Under the pieces are notes generated by a model. That model was not told the DNA's origin. It saw only the letters and a list, made by a program, of their open reading frames with translations, and searched no databases. Positions 44,856 through 53,740 of a stretch of DNA of 64,000 nt are shown here, in pieces. A program made the position numbers and the translations under genes. The number at the start of each line of letters is the position of its first letter. Position 1 is the stretch's first letter. Source of the stretch: Arthrobacter sp. PGP41 (GTDB lineage Bacteria; Actinomycetota; Actinomycetes; Actinomycetales; Micrococcaceae); the NCBI RefSeq assembly GCF_002953935.1, contig NZ_CP026514.1, forward strand, positions 496,001-560,000, given 5' to 3'.

Positions 44856-45428
44856 TTGACTGAAAGCACTACGTCCGTGAGTGATGCCCTGACAGACGAG
44901 GACCTGCGGGACGGGCCCGTCGGGGCAGCCGGCTTCAGCCTTGTCTATCGGACGTATGCATCACAGGTTCTGGGCTACCTGACAGCCCGGGGTGTCGAGG
45001 ATCCGGAGGCGGCCATGCAGGAAGTGTTCCTTTCCATCCTGCCGCGCCTTGACTCTGTCCACGGGGGAGCCGCAGGACTTCGTACATTCATCTTTTCGGT
45101 GGCCCACGCCAGGATGGTGGACGACCACCGGCGCCAAAGCCGCATGCCCGCCAAACTGCCGTTTGAGCCGGAACTGGACCAGCGGCAAGATTCGTCGGCT
45201 GAATCAGAGGCCCTTGAGCGTATTTCGCCGCAGGAAGTCCTTGGTCTGCTTGACTCTTTGCCGCACGACCAGCGCGAGGTACTGGCCCTCCGCCTCGTGG
45301 CCGGACTCACCGTGGAGCAGGCAGCGGACGCCATGGGCAAGAGTGAGGGCTCCGTGAAGCAGCTCCAGCGCCGGGCACTCCTCAAGCTCCGGGACCTTGC
45401 GGAAGTGAAGGAGTACCTGAAGCCGTGA
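44856..45428 (+). CDS. ECF-type RNA polymerase sigma factor
   Basis: The 190-residue protein has sigma region 2 (FSLVYRTYASQVLGYLTARGVEDPEAAMQEVFLSILPRLDSV and RTFIFSVAHARMVDDHRR) and region 4 (SPQEVLGLLDSLPHDQREVLALRLVAGLTVEQAADAMGKSEGSVKQLQRRALLKLRDL). No region 1.1 or 3 is seen, so it is an ECF factor. The start is a TTG at 44856; a GTG at 44877 with a GAAAG upstream is an alternative. The stop overlaps the GTG of the next gene by four bases, typical of a sigma and its regulator. Confidence 0.9.
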   Translation: MTESTTSVSDALTDEDLRDGPVGAAGFSLVYRTYASQVLGYLTARGVEDPEAAMQEVFLSILPRLDSVHGGAAGLRTFIFSVAHARMVDDHRRQSRMPAKLPFEPELDQRQDSSAESEALERISPQEVLGLLDSLPHDQREVLALRLVAGLTVEQAADAMGKSEGSVKQLQRRALLKLRDLAEVKEYLKP

Positions 45429-46324
45429 CACCACAAGCACACCACCTGTCCGCCATTGCGGAGGAGATGCTCCTCGATGCAGGCCTGGCACAGGACGCGG
45501 AACTTCGCCGCGCACTCCTCGCCGTGGGCCGGCTGGCAGAGCTGCCTGTGCCGGTTCCTTCGGGACGGCTGGCAGCGTTGCTGGGCGAGCCCGTCGATGC
45601 GGCACCGGAAAGTGTCCCCGCTCAACGCGGCGAAGACACCAGGAACGTCCCGGGCGACGAGCTCGGCAGGCGCCGCCGGCTCCGTTCACACCGTCCCACG
45701 GTCGTGGGCTTGGCGCTCGTGGCTGGAATGGGCATGGGTGTGGGTACTGTTGCGGCCAGCCCGACCGGTTCCGCCCCGGCCGGCAGCCTCTCGATACAGC
45801 AGATGCTTGAGGACTGGGCGCCCTCCTGGACCATCGGCACGCCCCAGGCCACCGCCCCAGGGTTCCTTCAGCAGGCCAATGACGACGACGGTAGCGGCAT
45901 CCCGCCGCAGCAGGACGCCGGGCTGGCCGGCAGTGAAGCCCCCGTTGCCGGGGATTCTCCGTTCGCCCTGCAATCGCAGCCATCCAGGCAGGCTTCCTTG
46001 CCGCAATCGCCCGGGCAGGTCCGGAACGGTGCGGGGGGACCTTCCGGTGTTACCGGACAGGGCGGGGCGAAGGAGCCGGGGAAGAATGACGGGGCGGCCG
46101 CGCAAAACGGCGGGTCCAAAGCTGCTTCCCCGGACAGGGCGGACCAGGGGACCGGCCCGGGCAACGCACCTGATGCAGGCGAAGGAGAATCAGGGTACGG
46201 GGTTGGCCCGGCTTCCGGCATCCTTGCGGAAGCCGGGGAGCTGGCAGGAGTGAAGGGCAACGCTGATTCCAAGGTCGCAAAGGTCATGCCGGGGGCCAAG
46301 TGGCTGGAAAAGTTCGTCCGCTAA
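45425..46324 (+). CDS. Single-pass membrane protein, possible partner of the sigma factor
   Basis: The 299-residue protein has a cytosolic N-terminal part of about 90 residues (SAIAEEMLLDAGLAQDAELRRALLAVGRLAEL), a basic stop (RRRRLRSH) and one membrane helix (TVVGLALVAGMGMGVGTVAA). A long disordered Gly/Pro/Gln/Ala-rich exterior follows, ending VKVMPGAKWLEKFVR-like. It has no zinc-binding HXXXCXXC anti-sigma motif. Its coupling to the sigma gene argues for an anti-sigma or sensor role; this is an inference. Confidence 0.72.
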   Translation: MTPQAHHLSAIAEEMLLDAGLAQDAELRRALLAVGRLAELPVPVPSGRLAALLGEPVDAAPESVPAQRGEDTRNVPGDELGRRRRLRSHRPTVVGLALVAGMGMGVGTVAASPTGSAPAGSLSIQQMLEDWAPSWTIGTPQATAPGFLQQANDDDGSGIPPQQDAGLAGSEAPVAGDSPFALQSQPSRQASLPQSPGQVRNGAGGPSGVTGQGGAKEPGKNDGAAAQNGGSKAASPDRADQGTGPGNAPDAGEGESGYGVGPASGILAEAGELAGVKGNADSKVAKVMPGAKWLEKFVR

Positions 46325-46384
46325 GCGGTCCCTGGCTGGCGGGGTGCTGGCCGTGCCGCCTGGTTCTCCGCGTAGGCTGGGCGC

Positions 46385-46810
46385 ATGGGCCATACTAACG
46401 ATCCCGCAGTCATTGAACGCCTGATGCGCACCAAAGGGCGCTGGGCCGTCGTTGGCCTCAGCACCAACGAGTGGCGGGCAGCCTTCGATACCTCGCTGTT
46501 CATCAGGGACCGCCTGGGCATGGAAATCATCCCGGTCAACCTCCCCGGGGACCCCGTCCACGGCAAAACCGGGTACCGCAGCCTCCTGGACATTCCGCCT
46601 TCAAAGCAGCCCATCGACGTCGTCGACTGCTTTGTCAACTCCCAAAAAGTGGGGGCCGTAGTGGACCAGGCGATTGCAGTGGGAGCAAAAGCGGTGTGGA
46701 TGCAGCTGGGCGTCATCGACGAGGCTGCGGCGGAGCGGGCCAAGGCGGCGGGACTGGACGTCGTGATGGACAGCTGCCCGGCCCAGCAGGCCTGGAAGTT
46801 CAACCTCTGA
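46385..46810 (+). CDS. CoA-binding domain protein (YccU-like)
   Basis: The 141-residue Rossmann-fold protein has WAVVGLSTNEWRAAFDTSLFIRDRLGMEIIPVNLPG, GKTGYRSLLDIPPSKQPIDVVDCFVNSQKVGAVVDQAIAVGAKAVWMQLGVIDEAAAERAKAAGLDVVMDSCPAQQ. These match the CoA-binding domain family (DUF/YccU) related to succinyl-CoA ligase alpha. The function is unknown. It is convergent to the oxygenase gene. Confidence 0.85.
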   Translation: MGHTNDPAVIERLMRTKGRWAVVGLSTNEWRAAFDTSLFIRDRLGMEIIPVNLPGDPVHGKTGYRSLLDIPPSKQPIDVVDCFVNSQKVGAVVDQAIAVGAKAVWMQLGVIDEAAAERAKAAGLDVVMDSCPAQQAWKFNL

Positions 46811-46822
46811 CACGCAGGGACT

Positions 46823-47851
46823 TCAGCGCTTCAAGAACTCCGGATAGTGCCGCTCGGTGACGTCCGGGTGCGCGCGCATCCTGCCCTTGAGCATGTTGAG
46901 GCCGAATGACGAAAGCAGGGGGTTGGCCGGATCATCGGTGATTCCCCTCGCCGCCGCCTTCAGCTCTGGTGGCAGCGGGACAGGATCGATTACGGCATCA
47001 AGCCTTGGCGACCAGAAAAATGGAACAGAATAGCGGTCCACCCCTGGTGGAGGGGCCTGAACGCGATGGATGGTGGCCGCCAAATACCCTTCCGTGGCCA
47101 CTTCCAGCATCTCGCCAAGGTTCACCACCAACGCTTCGGGAATCGGCTCCACAGGAACCCATTCGCTGGCTCCGGGCGGCAGGACCTCCAATCCGCCCAC
47201 GCTGTCCTGGAGCAGCAGGGTCACGAATCCGTAGTCGGCATGCGAGCCCACGCCCTGGTCGCCAGCGGCCTCCACCACTCCTCCCACATAGTGCACCAGC
47301 TTGCCCATCCAGGCCGGCGACCCCTGGAACGGCTCGTCGAAGTAGTCCTCCGGAAGCTGCAGGGAAACTGCGATGGCCCTGAGCAGTTCCATGCCCACGC
47401 GGGACATCAATTCCGCCCACTCCATGGCGGCGGGCCGCAGTTCGGGAAAGGACTCGTCTGGCCAGAGGTTGGGGCCCTGCAGCAGCCAGAACGGCTGGTC
47501 CTCCGGATAATCGGCTACCGGCGTCCGTTCGGGTGAATAGTCGATCTGCTCCCGGGCGTCAGCCCTTCCCTGGGTCACCTCGGTGCCCATCCGGGTGTAG
47601 CCGCGGAAGTGTGGCGAAAGCCGGTTGTCCAGCTTCATGCGTTCTTCCAGGGGCAAGTCGAAGAAGCGCCTGATGACGTCCAGGAGGTGTTCAGCCTGTC
47701 CGCTGGCCGCACCGTAGCCGGTGACCTGGAAGAAGCCCACGTTATGGGTGGCGTAACGCAGCTGCTCGATAAAGTCCGGGTGGAATGACCCGTCGGCCTG
47801 CCGCGCCGTAGCCAGGTCAAGAACAGGTATGGCCCCCTGATCGTGTGACAT
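46823..47851 (-). CDS. 2-oxoglutarate/Fe(II)-dependent oxygenase (isopenicillin N synthase family)
   Basis: The 342-residue protein has an IPNS-like N-terminal segment (IPVLDLATARQADGSFHPDFIEQLRYATHNVGFFQVTGYG) and the double-stranded beta-helix iron site HADYGFVTLLLQD (HxD) with a later His and Arg in IHRVQAPPPGVDRYSVPFFWSPR. It oxidises a small molecule using 2-oxoglutarate or a related cosubstrate. Nothing in the neighbourhood indicates antibiotic synthesis, so it is probably a general dioxygenase. Confidence 0.88.
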   Translation of the reverse strand: MSHDQGAIPVLDLATARQADGSFHPDFIEQLRYATHNVGFFQVTGYGAASGQAEHLLDVIRRFFDLPLEERMKLDNRLSPHFRGYTRMGTEVTQGRADAREQIDYSPERTPVADYPEDQPFWLLQGPNLWPDESFPELRPAAMEWAELMSRVGMELLRAIAVSLQLPEDYFDEPFQGSPAWMGKLVHYVGGVVEAAGDQGVGSHADYGFVTLLLQDSVGGLEVLPPGASEWVPVEPIPEALVVNLGEMLEVATEGYLAATIHRVQAPPPGVDRYSVPFFWSPRLDAVIDPVPLPPELKAAARGITDDPANPLLSSFGLNMLKGRMRAHPDVTERHYPEFLKR

Positions 47852-47896
47852 CTTCGCAGACTAGCACCGGACGCGATGGCTTTGTAGGCTTCCAGC

Positions 47897-48307
47897 ATGG
47901 ACCCGGACGCCCTGAGGAAAATCTGCCTATCCTTCCCCGGCGCGTACGAGGATTATCCGTTCGGGCCTGAAACCGCTGTCTTCAAAGTCCGTGCCGAGGC
48001 TGCCGGCGGCGGCCGGAATGGGGGCAAGGTTTTCGCGCTCTCCTCAATGAACACAAAGGACGGGTACGTGAACCTCAAGTGCGAGCCGGGCCTGGCCGTT
48101 CAGCTCCGCGCCGCCCACCCTGAAATCACCGGAGCCTGGCACATGAACAAGGCCCATTGGAACGGTGTGAAGCTGGACGGAGCATTGCCGGTAGGCATGA
48201 TCAGGGACATGGTGGAGGACTCCTATGACCTGGTGGTGGCAGGCCTCACCAGGAAGCAGCAGGAGCAGCTGGGCTGGACCCGCCTGGGCGGCGCACGTGG
48301 GCAGTAA
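47897..48307 (+). CDS. MmcQ/YjbR family protein
   Basis: The 136-residue protein shows the MmcQ/YjbR DNA-binding fold pattern: LRKICLSFPGAYEDYPFGPETAVFKV, KVFALSSMNTKDGYVNLKCEPGLAVQLRAAHPEITGAWHMNKAHWNGVKLDG. It is often annotated DNA-binding, but its role is unknown. It shares its end with the start of the DUF1990 gene (the GTG lies 11 bases before its stop), so they are coupled. Confidence 0.85.
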   Translation: MDPDALRKICLSFPGAYEDYPFGPETAVFKVRAEAAGGGRNGGKVFALSSMNTKDGYVNLKCEPGLAVQLRAAHPEITGAWHMNKAHWNGVKLDGALPVGMIRDMVEDSYDLVVAGLTRKQQEQLGWTRLGGARGQ

Positions 48308-48851
48308 GGGCGGGGCGGCCGGAGCACTCAACTACCCCGGCATCGGCGGCACGGAGCAGGGCACGGCACCTGCGGGCTACTCCACCGTGCTGAAGGAGGT
48401 CCGGGTGGGTACGGGACTTGCCGTGTACCGACGGATTGCTGACGGCACCCTGAGTTGGGAGCTGCAGCGGAGGGCAGGGCTCCGCGTCCGCGCCGATTCC
48501 CCCGTGGCGGTGCCCGGGGCGCGGGTGGTGAGCGGCTTCGGGGCCGGGCCCTTCCGGCTGAACGCGCCATGCCAGGTGGTGTGGGTCCGGGAAGCGGCCG
48601 GGGAGGACATGCCGCAGTCAGCAGGATTCGGATACGGAACGCTGCCCGGGCACCCGGCAAGGGGCGAGGAATCCTTCGAGGTGGAAATCAGCGCTCGCGG
48701 GGAGGTGTTTTTGCGGATCCGGGCCTTCAGCAGGCCAGCAAACTGGTTCTACGCGGCCGGCGGCATTGTCACGCGTGCGGCGCAACGCTATGTCACCTCC
48801 CGGTACATTGAAGGGGCACGCACTCTCGCCGCGGAAGGAACATCCACGTGA
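48297..48851 (+). CDS. DUF1990 family protein
   Basis: From the GTG at 48297 the product is 184 residues. It has the DUF1990 pattern YPGIGGTEQGTAPAGYSTVLKEVRVGTGLAVYRRIADGTLSWELQRRAGLRV and GFGYGTLPGHPARGEESFEVEISARGEVFLRIRAFSRPANWFYAAGG. This family has a START-like beta fold and an unknown function. It overlaps the following monooxygenase gene by four bases. Confidence 0.82.
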   Translation: MGSKGGAAGALNYPGIGGTEQGTAPAGYSTVLKEVRVGTGLAVYRRIADGTLSWELQRRAGLRVRADSPVAVPGARVVSGFGAGPFRLNAPCQVVWVREAAGEDMPQSAGFGYGTLPGHPARGEESFEVEISARGEVFLRIRAFSRPANWFYAAGGIVTRAAQRYVTSRYIEGARTLAAEGTST

Positions 48852-49165
48852 TCTTCATTGTCGTCAAGTTCAAGGTCAAGCCTGAATGGTCCGGGCGCTG
48901 GCTCGACCTGGTTTCCGACTTTACCCAAGCCACCAGGGAGGAGCCGGGCAACCTCTGGTTCGACTGGTCCCGCAGCGTGGACGACCCCAACGAGTTCGTC
49001 CTGGTGGAGGCCTTCAAGGACGACGCCGCCGGAGACCACGTCAACAGCCCGCACTTCAAGCAGGCTATGGCGGACATGCCCCAGGCGCTCGCCGAAACGC
49101 CCCGGATCATCAGCCGCCAGCTCGACGGTGCCGGCTGGGACCAGATGGGCGAGCTCGCCATCTGA
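48848..49165 (+). CDS. Antibiotic biosynthesis monooxygenase (ABM)-domain protein
   Basis: The 105-residue ferredoxin-like protein starts at GTG (MIFIVVKFKVKPEWSGRWLDLVSDFTQATREEPGNLWFDWSRSVDDPNEFVLVEAFKDDAAGDHVNSPHFKQAM). This is the ABM/YgiN quinol monooxygenase pattern, with the conserved His and aromatic residues. It is coupled to the DUF1990 gene by overlap. Its stop TGA is the first three bases of the palindromic element that follows. Confidence 0.85.
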   Translation: MIFIVVKFKVKPEWSGRWLDLVSDFTQATREEPGNLWFDWSRSVDDPNEFVLVEAFKDDAAGDHVNSPHFKQAMADMPQALAETPRIISRQLDGAGWDQMGELAI

Positions 49166-49169
49166 CCCC

Positions 49170-49229
49170 ATCGATTGCTCCGTACCTGCCGTTCTGGCAC
49201 TCCTAAGCGGCAATTACGGAGCACTCGAT
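49170..49229. repeat. Palindromic element, family B, copy 1
   Basis: Inverted arms, ATCGATTGCTCCGTA with TACGGAGCACTCGAT, continue inward as CTGCCGTT and AGCGGCAAT with a few mismatches. The shared TGACCCC prefix begins exactly at the TGA stop of the monooxygenase gene. Confidence 0.8.
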
Positions 49230-49240
49230 AGCATGAAGGC

Positions 49241-49534
49241 ATGTGGATCGGCTGGATCGAATTCGATATCCTCCTCGGCGACGTCCAGAGCCTGAAGGAA
49301 AAACGCTCCGTGATCAGGCCGCTGCTAGCCGAGGTCAGGAGGCGTTTCGACGTCTCGGTTGCCGAGGTGGGTGATCACGACCAGTACCGGCGCTCGCAGG
49401 TGGGCGCAGGGCTGGTGGCAGCCGACCGCGCCCACCTCATTGAGGTGCTGGACGCGGTCGAACGCTTTGTGGCAGCCCGGCCTGAATTGGAACTGCTCAG
49501 TGCCCGGCAGCGTGACCACCACAGCGAGGACTAA
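49241..49534 (+). CDS. DUF503 family protein (YlxP-like)
   Basis: The 97-residue product MWIGWIEFDILLGDVQSLKEKRSVIRPLLAEVRRRFDVSVAEVGDHDQYRRSQVGAGLVAADRAHLIEVLDAVERFVA matches DUF503, a small ferredoxin-like fold protein often beside infB/rbfA. It is alone here between two family B elements. Its TAA stop starts the second one. The function is unknown. Confidence 0.88.
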   Translation: MWIGWIEFDILLGDVQSLKEKRSVIRPLLAEVRRRFDVSVAEVGDHDQYRRSQVGAGLVAADRAHLIEVLDAVERFVAARPELELLSARQRDHHSED

Positions 49535-49539
49535 CCCCG

Positions 49540-49597
49540 TCGACTGCTGAGTACTTGTCGTTTTCACGCGCGAAAACGACAAGTACGGATCAATCGA
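49540..49597. repeat. Palindromic element, family B, copy 2
   Basis: A perfect 15-bp inner stem (GTACTTGTCGTTTTC with its complement at 49572-49586) is flanked by imperfect outer arms TCGACTGCTGA and GGATCAATCGA. The TAACCCC prefix is the stop codon of the DUF503 gene plus CCCC, as in the other copies. Confidence 0.8.
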
Positions 49598-49651
49598 TGA
49601 GAGGTGTGGATAACTTCTGCGGCCTTTCCCCGATTCTGGTCTCATGGACCG

Positions 49652-50593
49652 ATGAAGACGCCCCGCCCGTTGCCGGACGAACTCCGGACCGGCCCCTTCA
49701 CCCTTGCAGATGCGGCGCTCGCAGGAGTATCCCCACGGCGCTGGCGTCACGCGTCGTTGGTCCGTCGTGGCAGGGGCATCCGCATGGAACGCACGCCGGC
49801 GGCGCTCCCCTTGAGTGCCAGGGTGCGGCCCTTCATTGAGGTCAATGTGCGATGTGCCGCCTCGCACCTCACTGCGGCGGAGCTCCTGGTCCTGCCGCGG
49901 CGCCAGCAGAAAGGAAATCCGGAAATGTTCCATGTCATCAGGCCGGAGGGTGCGGCCCACCTTAACAGGCCGCATGTCATCGTGCACAGAATGAAGCTTT
50001 ACAGCGACGAGGTGACGGTGGTCGATGGAATTCCCGTGACCACTCCGGAGCGCACCTGGCTGGACATGGCGGAGATGCTGACGGTGGACGAACTCGTGGT
50101 GATGGGGGACAGCTGCGTGCGGGTGCCCAGGCTGGAGCTCGAGGGCCGGGACATGCCGTTGTGTTCCATCGGCGATCTTCAGCGGATGATCAACCGGCAC
50201 AAAGGCAAACGGGGACTCCGGAAAGCCAAGGAAGCCGTCAAGCTGGTTCGCGTTGGCTCCGACTCACCTCAGGAGACACTGCTTCGGCTGGCCGTAGCAC
50301 GGGCCGGGCTGCCTGAACCCGAGCTGAACGTTCCCATCATCTCGGAGGACGGCATGAGGCACCACGAGCCGGATCTCTCCTACCGGAAGTACCGGATCGG
50401 GATCGAATACGAGGGCGAACACCATGGCGAAGAGGGCCAGATTGTGCGGGACATCGATCGGTCCGAGCGCTACGCAGCCCTGGGCTGGACCGAGGTAAGG
50501 ATCTCGAAGCGCCACATGTTCAACGATGCGAAACCTGCGGTCGCCAAAATCCGGACGGCCCTGGTCCAAGCCGGGTGGGGTAAGGGTCGTTAA
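49652..50593 (+). CDS. AbiEi/DUF559-like protein with PD-(D/E)XK nuclease-type C-terminus
   Basis: The 313-residue protein has an N-terminal winged-helix-like part (GPFTLADAALAGVSPRRWRHASLVRRGRGIRM), a middle region, and a C-terminal endonuclease-like domain (PIISEDGMRHHEPDLSYRKYRIGIEYEGEHHGEEGQIVRDIDRSERYAALGWTEVRI). The Asp of EPDLSY and the Glu of IEYEG are plausible metal ligands of a Vsr/DUF559-type nuclease. Such genes occur in many copies in actinobacteria, sometimes annotated as type IV toxin-antitoxin. It lies between two family B palindromes. No separate toxin gene is seen. Confidence 0.75.
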   Translation: MKTPRPLPDELRTGPFTLADAALAGVSPRRWRHASLVRRGRGIRMERTPAALPLSARVRPFIEVNVRCAASHLTAAELLVLPRRQQKGNPEMFHVIRPEGAAHLNRPHVIVHRMKLYSDEVTVVDGIPVTTPERTWLDMAEMLTVDELVVMGDSCVRVPRLELEGRDMPLCSIGDLQRMINRHKGKRGLRKAKEAVKLVRVGSDSPQETLLRLAVARAGLPEPELNVPIISEDGMRHHEPDLSYRKYRIGIEYEGEHHGEEGQIVRDIDRSERYAALGWTEVRISKRHMFNDAKPAVAKIRTALVQAGWGKGR

Positions 50594-50597
50594 CAAA

Positions 50598-50653
50598 CGA
50601 TTGCTCCGTAACTGCCGTTCTGAGGGTTCAAAACGGCAGCTACGGAGCAATCG
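50598..50653. repeat. Palindromic element, family B, copy 3
   Basis: Arms CGATTGCTCCGTAACTGCCG and its complement at 50632-50653 pair at 21 of 22 positions. On the minus strand the prefix is TGACCCCATCG, and that TGA is the stop of purL; the other side follows the TAA of the nuclease-like gene. Confidence 0.85.
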
Positions 50654-50659
50654 ATGGGG

Positions 50660-52969
50660 TCAGCCGAAGTACTTCGGCAGGGTTCCCTCGTGGGCTTCAC
50701 GGAGGGCGCCCAGGTTCAGGGACTCCACTCCGTTGATCTCCAGGGTGCCGCTGGCCGCATCCACCACGCCGATGCGCGTGTGGGCGAAGCCGCGGGCGGT
50801 GCACATGTCCGTGAACCGGACTTCCTCCGAACGCGGGACGCCCACAACAGCGCGGCCCTGGGACTCGGAGAAGAGGGCCGTGAACAGGTCTACGCCGTCG
50901 CGGTCCAGGACATCCTGCAGCGCAATCCGGGCACCCACGCCGTAGCGCAGCGAGGACTCCACCAAGGCTGCCGCAAGGCCGCCTTCGGAGAGGTCGTGCG
51001 CGGAGTCGATCATGCCGTCGCGGGAAGCGTTAATCAGGATCTCGCCCAGCGCACGCTCGGCCTCGAGGTCCACCTTCGGCGGCTGCCCGCCCAGGTGGCC
51101 GCGCATGTTGGCCCACTCGGAACCGTCCAGCTCGGCACCAGTGGTGCCCAGCAGGTAAATTGCCTGGCCGTCCTCACGCCAGCCCGACGGCGTGCGGCGC
51201 GCAACGTCGTCGAGCTTGCCCAGCACCGCCACCACCGGGGAGGGGTGGATGGGCGTGGTGCCCGTCTGGTTGTACAGGGAGACGTTGCCGCCGGTCACCG
51301 GGATGCCCAGCACCATGCAGGCATCGGACAGGCCGCGGATGGCCTCGGCGAGCTGCCACATGACGTCCGGGTCCTCGGGGGAGCCGAAGTTCAGGCAGTC
51401 ACTGACGGCCATGGGCACGGCACCCGCGGTGGCCACGTTGCGGTAGGCCTCGGCCAGCGCCAGCTGGGCGCCATGGTACGGATCGAGGTAGGTGTAGCGG
51501 CCGTTGGCGTCGGTGGCCAGGGCCACGCCCAGGCCGGTTTCCTCATCCACGCGTACCACGCCGGCGTCGTCAGGGAAGGCCATGGCCGTGTTGCCGCCCA
51601 CGTAGCGGTCGTACTGGTTGGTGATCCAGGACTTGGAGCACATGTTCGGCGATGCCACCAGCTCGGTGACGGCCTTTGCCAATTCAGCTGGGGCAGCGGG
51701 GCGGCCGGTGTCCTGGACAGATCCGGTGAAGGTGTCAGCCTGCACGCGGTCCTGCCACTCGGGGCGTGCGTACGGGCGGTCGTAGACCGGTCCGTCGTGT
51801 GCCACGGTGCGGGGATCGACGTCGACGATCACCTCGCCTTCCCAGGTGATGATGAGGCGGCCGGTATCGGTCACTTCGCCGAGCCAGGAGTACTCCACGG
51901 CCCACTTGTCCATCACGGCCTCGAACGCTTCCACGTTCTCCGGGGTCACCACGGCCATCATCCGTTCCTGGGACTCGGACATCAGGATCTCGCCGGGGGT
52001 CAGGGTGGGGTCGCGGAGCAGGACGGAGGTCAGCTCAACCTGCATGCCTCCGTCGCCGTTGGAGGCCAGCTCCGACGTGGCGCAGGAGATGCCGGCCGCG
52101 CCGAGGTCCTGGATGCCTTCAACGAGGGAGCCCTTGAACAGTTCAAGGCAGCACTCGATGAGGACCTTCTCGGCGAACGGGTCGCCCACCTGGACGGCGG
52201 GACGCTTGGAGGGCTTGGTGTCGTCGAAGGACTCGGAGGCCAGCACGGAGGCACCGCCGATGCCGTCGCCGCCGGTGCGCGCACCGAACAGGACCACCTT
52301 GTTGCCCTTGCCGGAGGCGTTGGCCAGGCGGATGTCCTCGTGCCGCATCACGCCGACAGCCAGGGCATTGACCAGCGGGTTGCCCTGGTACACGGAGTCA
52401 AACACCATTTCGCCGCCGATGTTCGGCAGGCCCAGCGAGTTGCCGTAGCCGCCGATGCCGGCAACCGCGCCGTGCATGACGCGGGCGGTGTCCGGGTGGT
52501 CGATGGCGCCGAAGCGCAGGGGGTCCATCACGGCAACGGGGCGGGCGCCCATGGAGATGATGTCGCGGACAATGCCGCCGATGCCGGTAGCGGCACCCTG
52601 GTAGGGCTCAACGAACGACGGCGAGTTGTGCGACTCGATCTTGAAGGTCACGGCCCAGCCGTCCCCCAGGTTGGTCACACCGGCGTTTTCGCCGATGCCC
52701 ACCAGCATGTCCTTCTTCATTTCCTCGGTGACCTTCTGGCCGAACTGGCGCAGGTGGTTCTTGGAGGACTTGTAGGAGCAGTGCTCGCTCCACATGACGG
52801 AGTACATGGCAAGCTCGGCGCCGGTGGGGCGGCGGCCAAGCACCTTGACGATCTCGTCGAACTCGTTCCGCTTCAGGCCCAGTTCCGCCCAGGGCAGTTC
52901 CGTGTCCGGGGTCTTGGCAGCATGTTCAACGGTGTCGATGTTGAACTTCTTGGTGGTTTCCGTGGTCAC
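50660..52969 (-). CDS. purL: Phosphoribosylformylglycinamidine synthase subunit PurL
   Basis: The 769-residue protein has the small-PurL features: [80 protein letters not shown], and late [11 protein letters not shown] and [17 protein letters not shown]. It uses ATP to make FGAM from FGAR with ammonia channelled from PurQ. It follows purQ with a 4-bp overlap. Its stop codon begins family B copy 3. Confidence 0.95.
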   Translation of the reverse strand: MTTETTKKFNIDTVEHAAKTPDTELPWAELGLKRNEFDEIVKVLGRRPTGAELAMYSVMWSEHCSYKSSKNHLRQFGQKVTEEMKKDMLVGIGENAGVTNLGDGWAVTFKIESHNSPSFVEPYQGAATGIGGIVRDIISMGARPVAVMDPLRFGAIDHPDTARVMHGAVAGIGGYGNSLGLPNIGGEMVFDSVYQGNPLVNALAVGVMRHEDIRLANASGKGNKVVLFGARTGGDGIGGASVLASESFDDTKPSKRPAVQVGDPFAEKVLIECCLELFKGSLVEGIQDLGAAGISCATSELASNGDGGMQVELTSVLLRDPTLTPGEILMSESQERMMAVVTPENVEAFEAVMDKWAVEYSWLGEVTDTGRLIITWEGEVIVDVDPRTVAHDGPVYDRPYARPEWQDRVQADTFTGSVQDTGRPAAPAELAKAVTELVASPNMCSKSWITNQYDRYVGGNTAMAFPDDAGVVRVDEETGLGVALATDANGRYTYLDPYHGAQLALAEAYRNVATAGAVPMAVSDCLNFGSPEDPDVMWQLAEAIRGLSDACMVLGIPVTGGNVSLYNQTGTTPIHPSPVVAVLGKLDDVARRTPSGWREDGQAIYLLGTTGAELDGSEWANMRGHLGGQPPKVDLEAERALGEILINASRDGMIDSAHDLSEGGLAAALVESSLRYGVGARIALQDVLDRDGVDLFTALFSESQGRAVVGVPRSEEVRFTDMCTARGFAHTRIGVVDAASGTLEINGVESLNLGALREAHEGTLPKYFG

Positions 52970-53739
52970 TTGTCGCCTCCCACAATCTTGTTCAGGACGG
53001 AGGTGAAGAAGCCCAGGCCGTCGGTGTCGGACCCGCCGATGCCATCGAGGGATTCGGGACCGAAGCCAACTTCCACGGCGTGCTCGGGGTGCGGCATGAG
53101 CCCCACCACGTTGCCGGCTGCGTTGGAAATGCCGGCGATGTCCCGGCGGGAGCCGTTCGGGTTGAAGCCCACGTAGCGGAAGACGACGCGGCCCTCCGCC
53201 TCAAGGGCGTCCAGGGTCTTTTCGTCCGCGATGTACTGGCCGTCCTGGTTCTTCAGCGGGACGGTGATTTCCTGGCCGGCTTCGTAGTCCAGGGTCCAGG
53301 CCGTGTTGCTGTTCTCGACGCGCAGCACCTGGTCGCGGCAGAGGAACTTCAGGTGGTCGTTCTTGATCATCGAGCCGGGCAGCAGGTGTGACTCGGTGAG
53401 GATCTGGAAGCCGTTGCAGATGCCAAGGACAGGCAGCCTGGCATCGGAATTGGCGGCGTCGATGATTTTGGACATCAACGGTGCGAAGCGGGCAATGGCG
53501 CCGGCACGCAGGTAGTCGCCGTAGGAAAAGCCGCCGGGGATGACCACGGCGTCCACGTCGCCAAGCCGGCTGTCACCGTGCCAAAGTTCGACGGCGGTGC
53601 CGCCGGCAAGGCGCACGGCGCGGGCGGCGTCCCGGTCGTCGAGGGTGCCGGGGAAGGTAACGATGCCGATGCGGGCACCGGCGAGGCGCGGCTCCGCCGC
53701 GGCAGCGACGGCTTCGCCGATCAGGGGGAGTTCAGTCAT
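52966..53739 (-). CDS. purQ: Phosphoribosylformylglycinamidine synthase subunit PurQ
   Basis: The 257-residue class I glutamine amidotransferase has the Cys motif [19 protein letters not shown], the [19 protein letters not shown] segment and the catalytic His region [16 protein letters not shown]. It supplies ammonia to PurL. A roughly 20-residue N-terminal extension precedes the core. It begins 1 bp from purS and overlaps purL. Confidence 0.95.
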   Translation of the reverse strand: MTELPLIGEAVAAAAEPRLAGARIGIVTFPGTLDDRDAARAVRLAGGTAVELWHGDSRLGDVDAVVIPGGFSYGDYLRAGAIARFAPLMSKIIDAANSDARLPVLGICNGFQILTESHLLPGSMIKNDHLKFLCRDQVLRVENSNTAWTLDYEAGQEITVPLKNQDGQYIADEKTLDALEAEGRVVFRYVGFNPNGSRRDIAGISNAAGNVVGLMPHPEHAVEVGFGPESLDGIGGSDTDGLGFFTSVLNKIVGGDK

Positions 53740-53740
53740 G

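Noticed and set aside
49170..50653. The three palindromes considered as a CRISPR-like array
   Set aside because: Copies are spaced unevenly by whole genes, are themselves palindromic and differ in sequence; no cas gene is present.
50654..53176. 840-codon open frame on the plus strand across purL
   Set aside because: It is an antisense shadow of purL caused by high GC at codon third positions; purL has full catalytic motifs and the antisense product is Gly/Val/His-rich without any domain.
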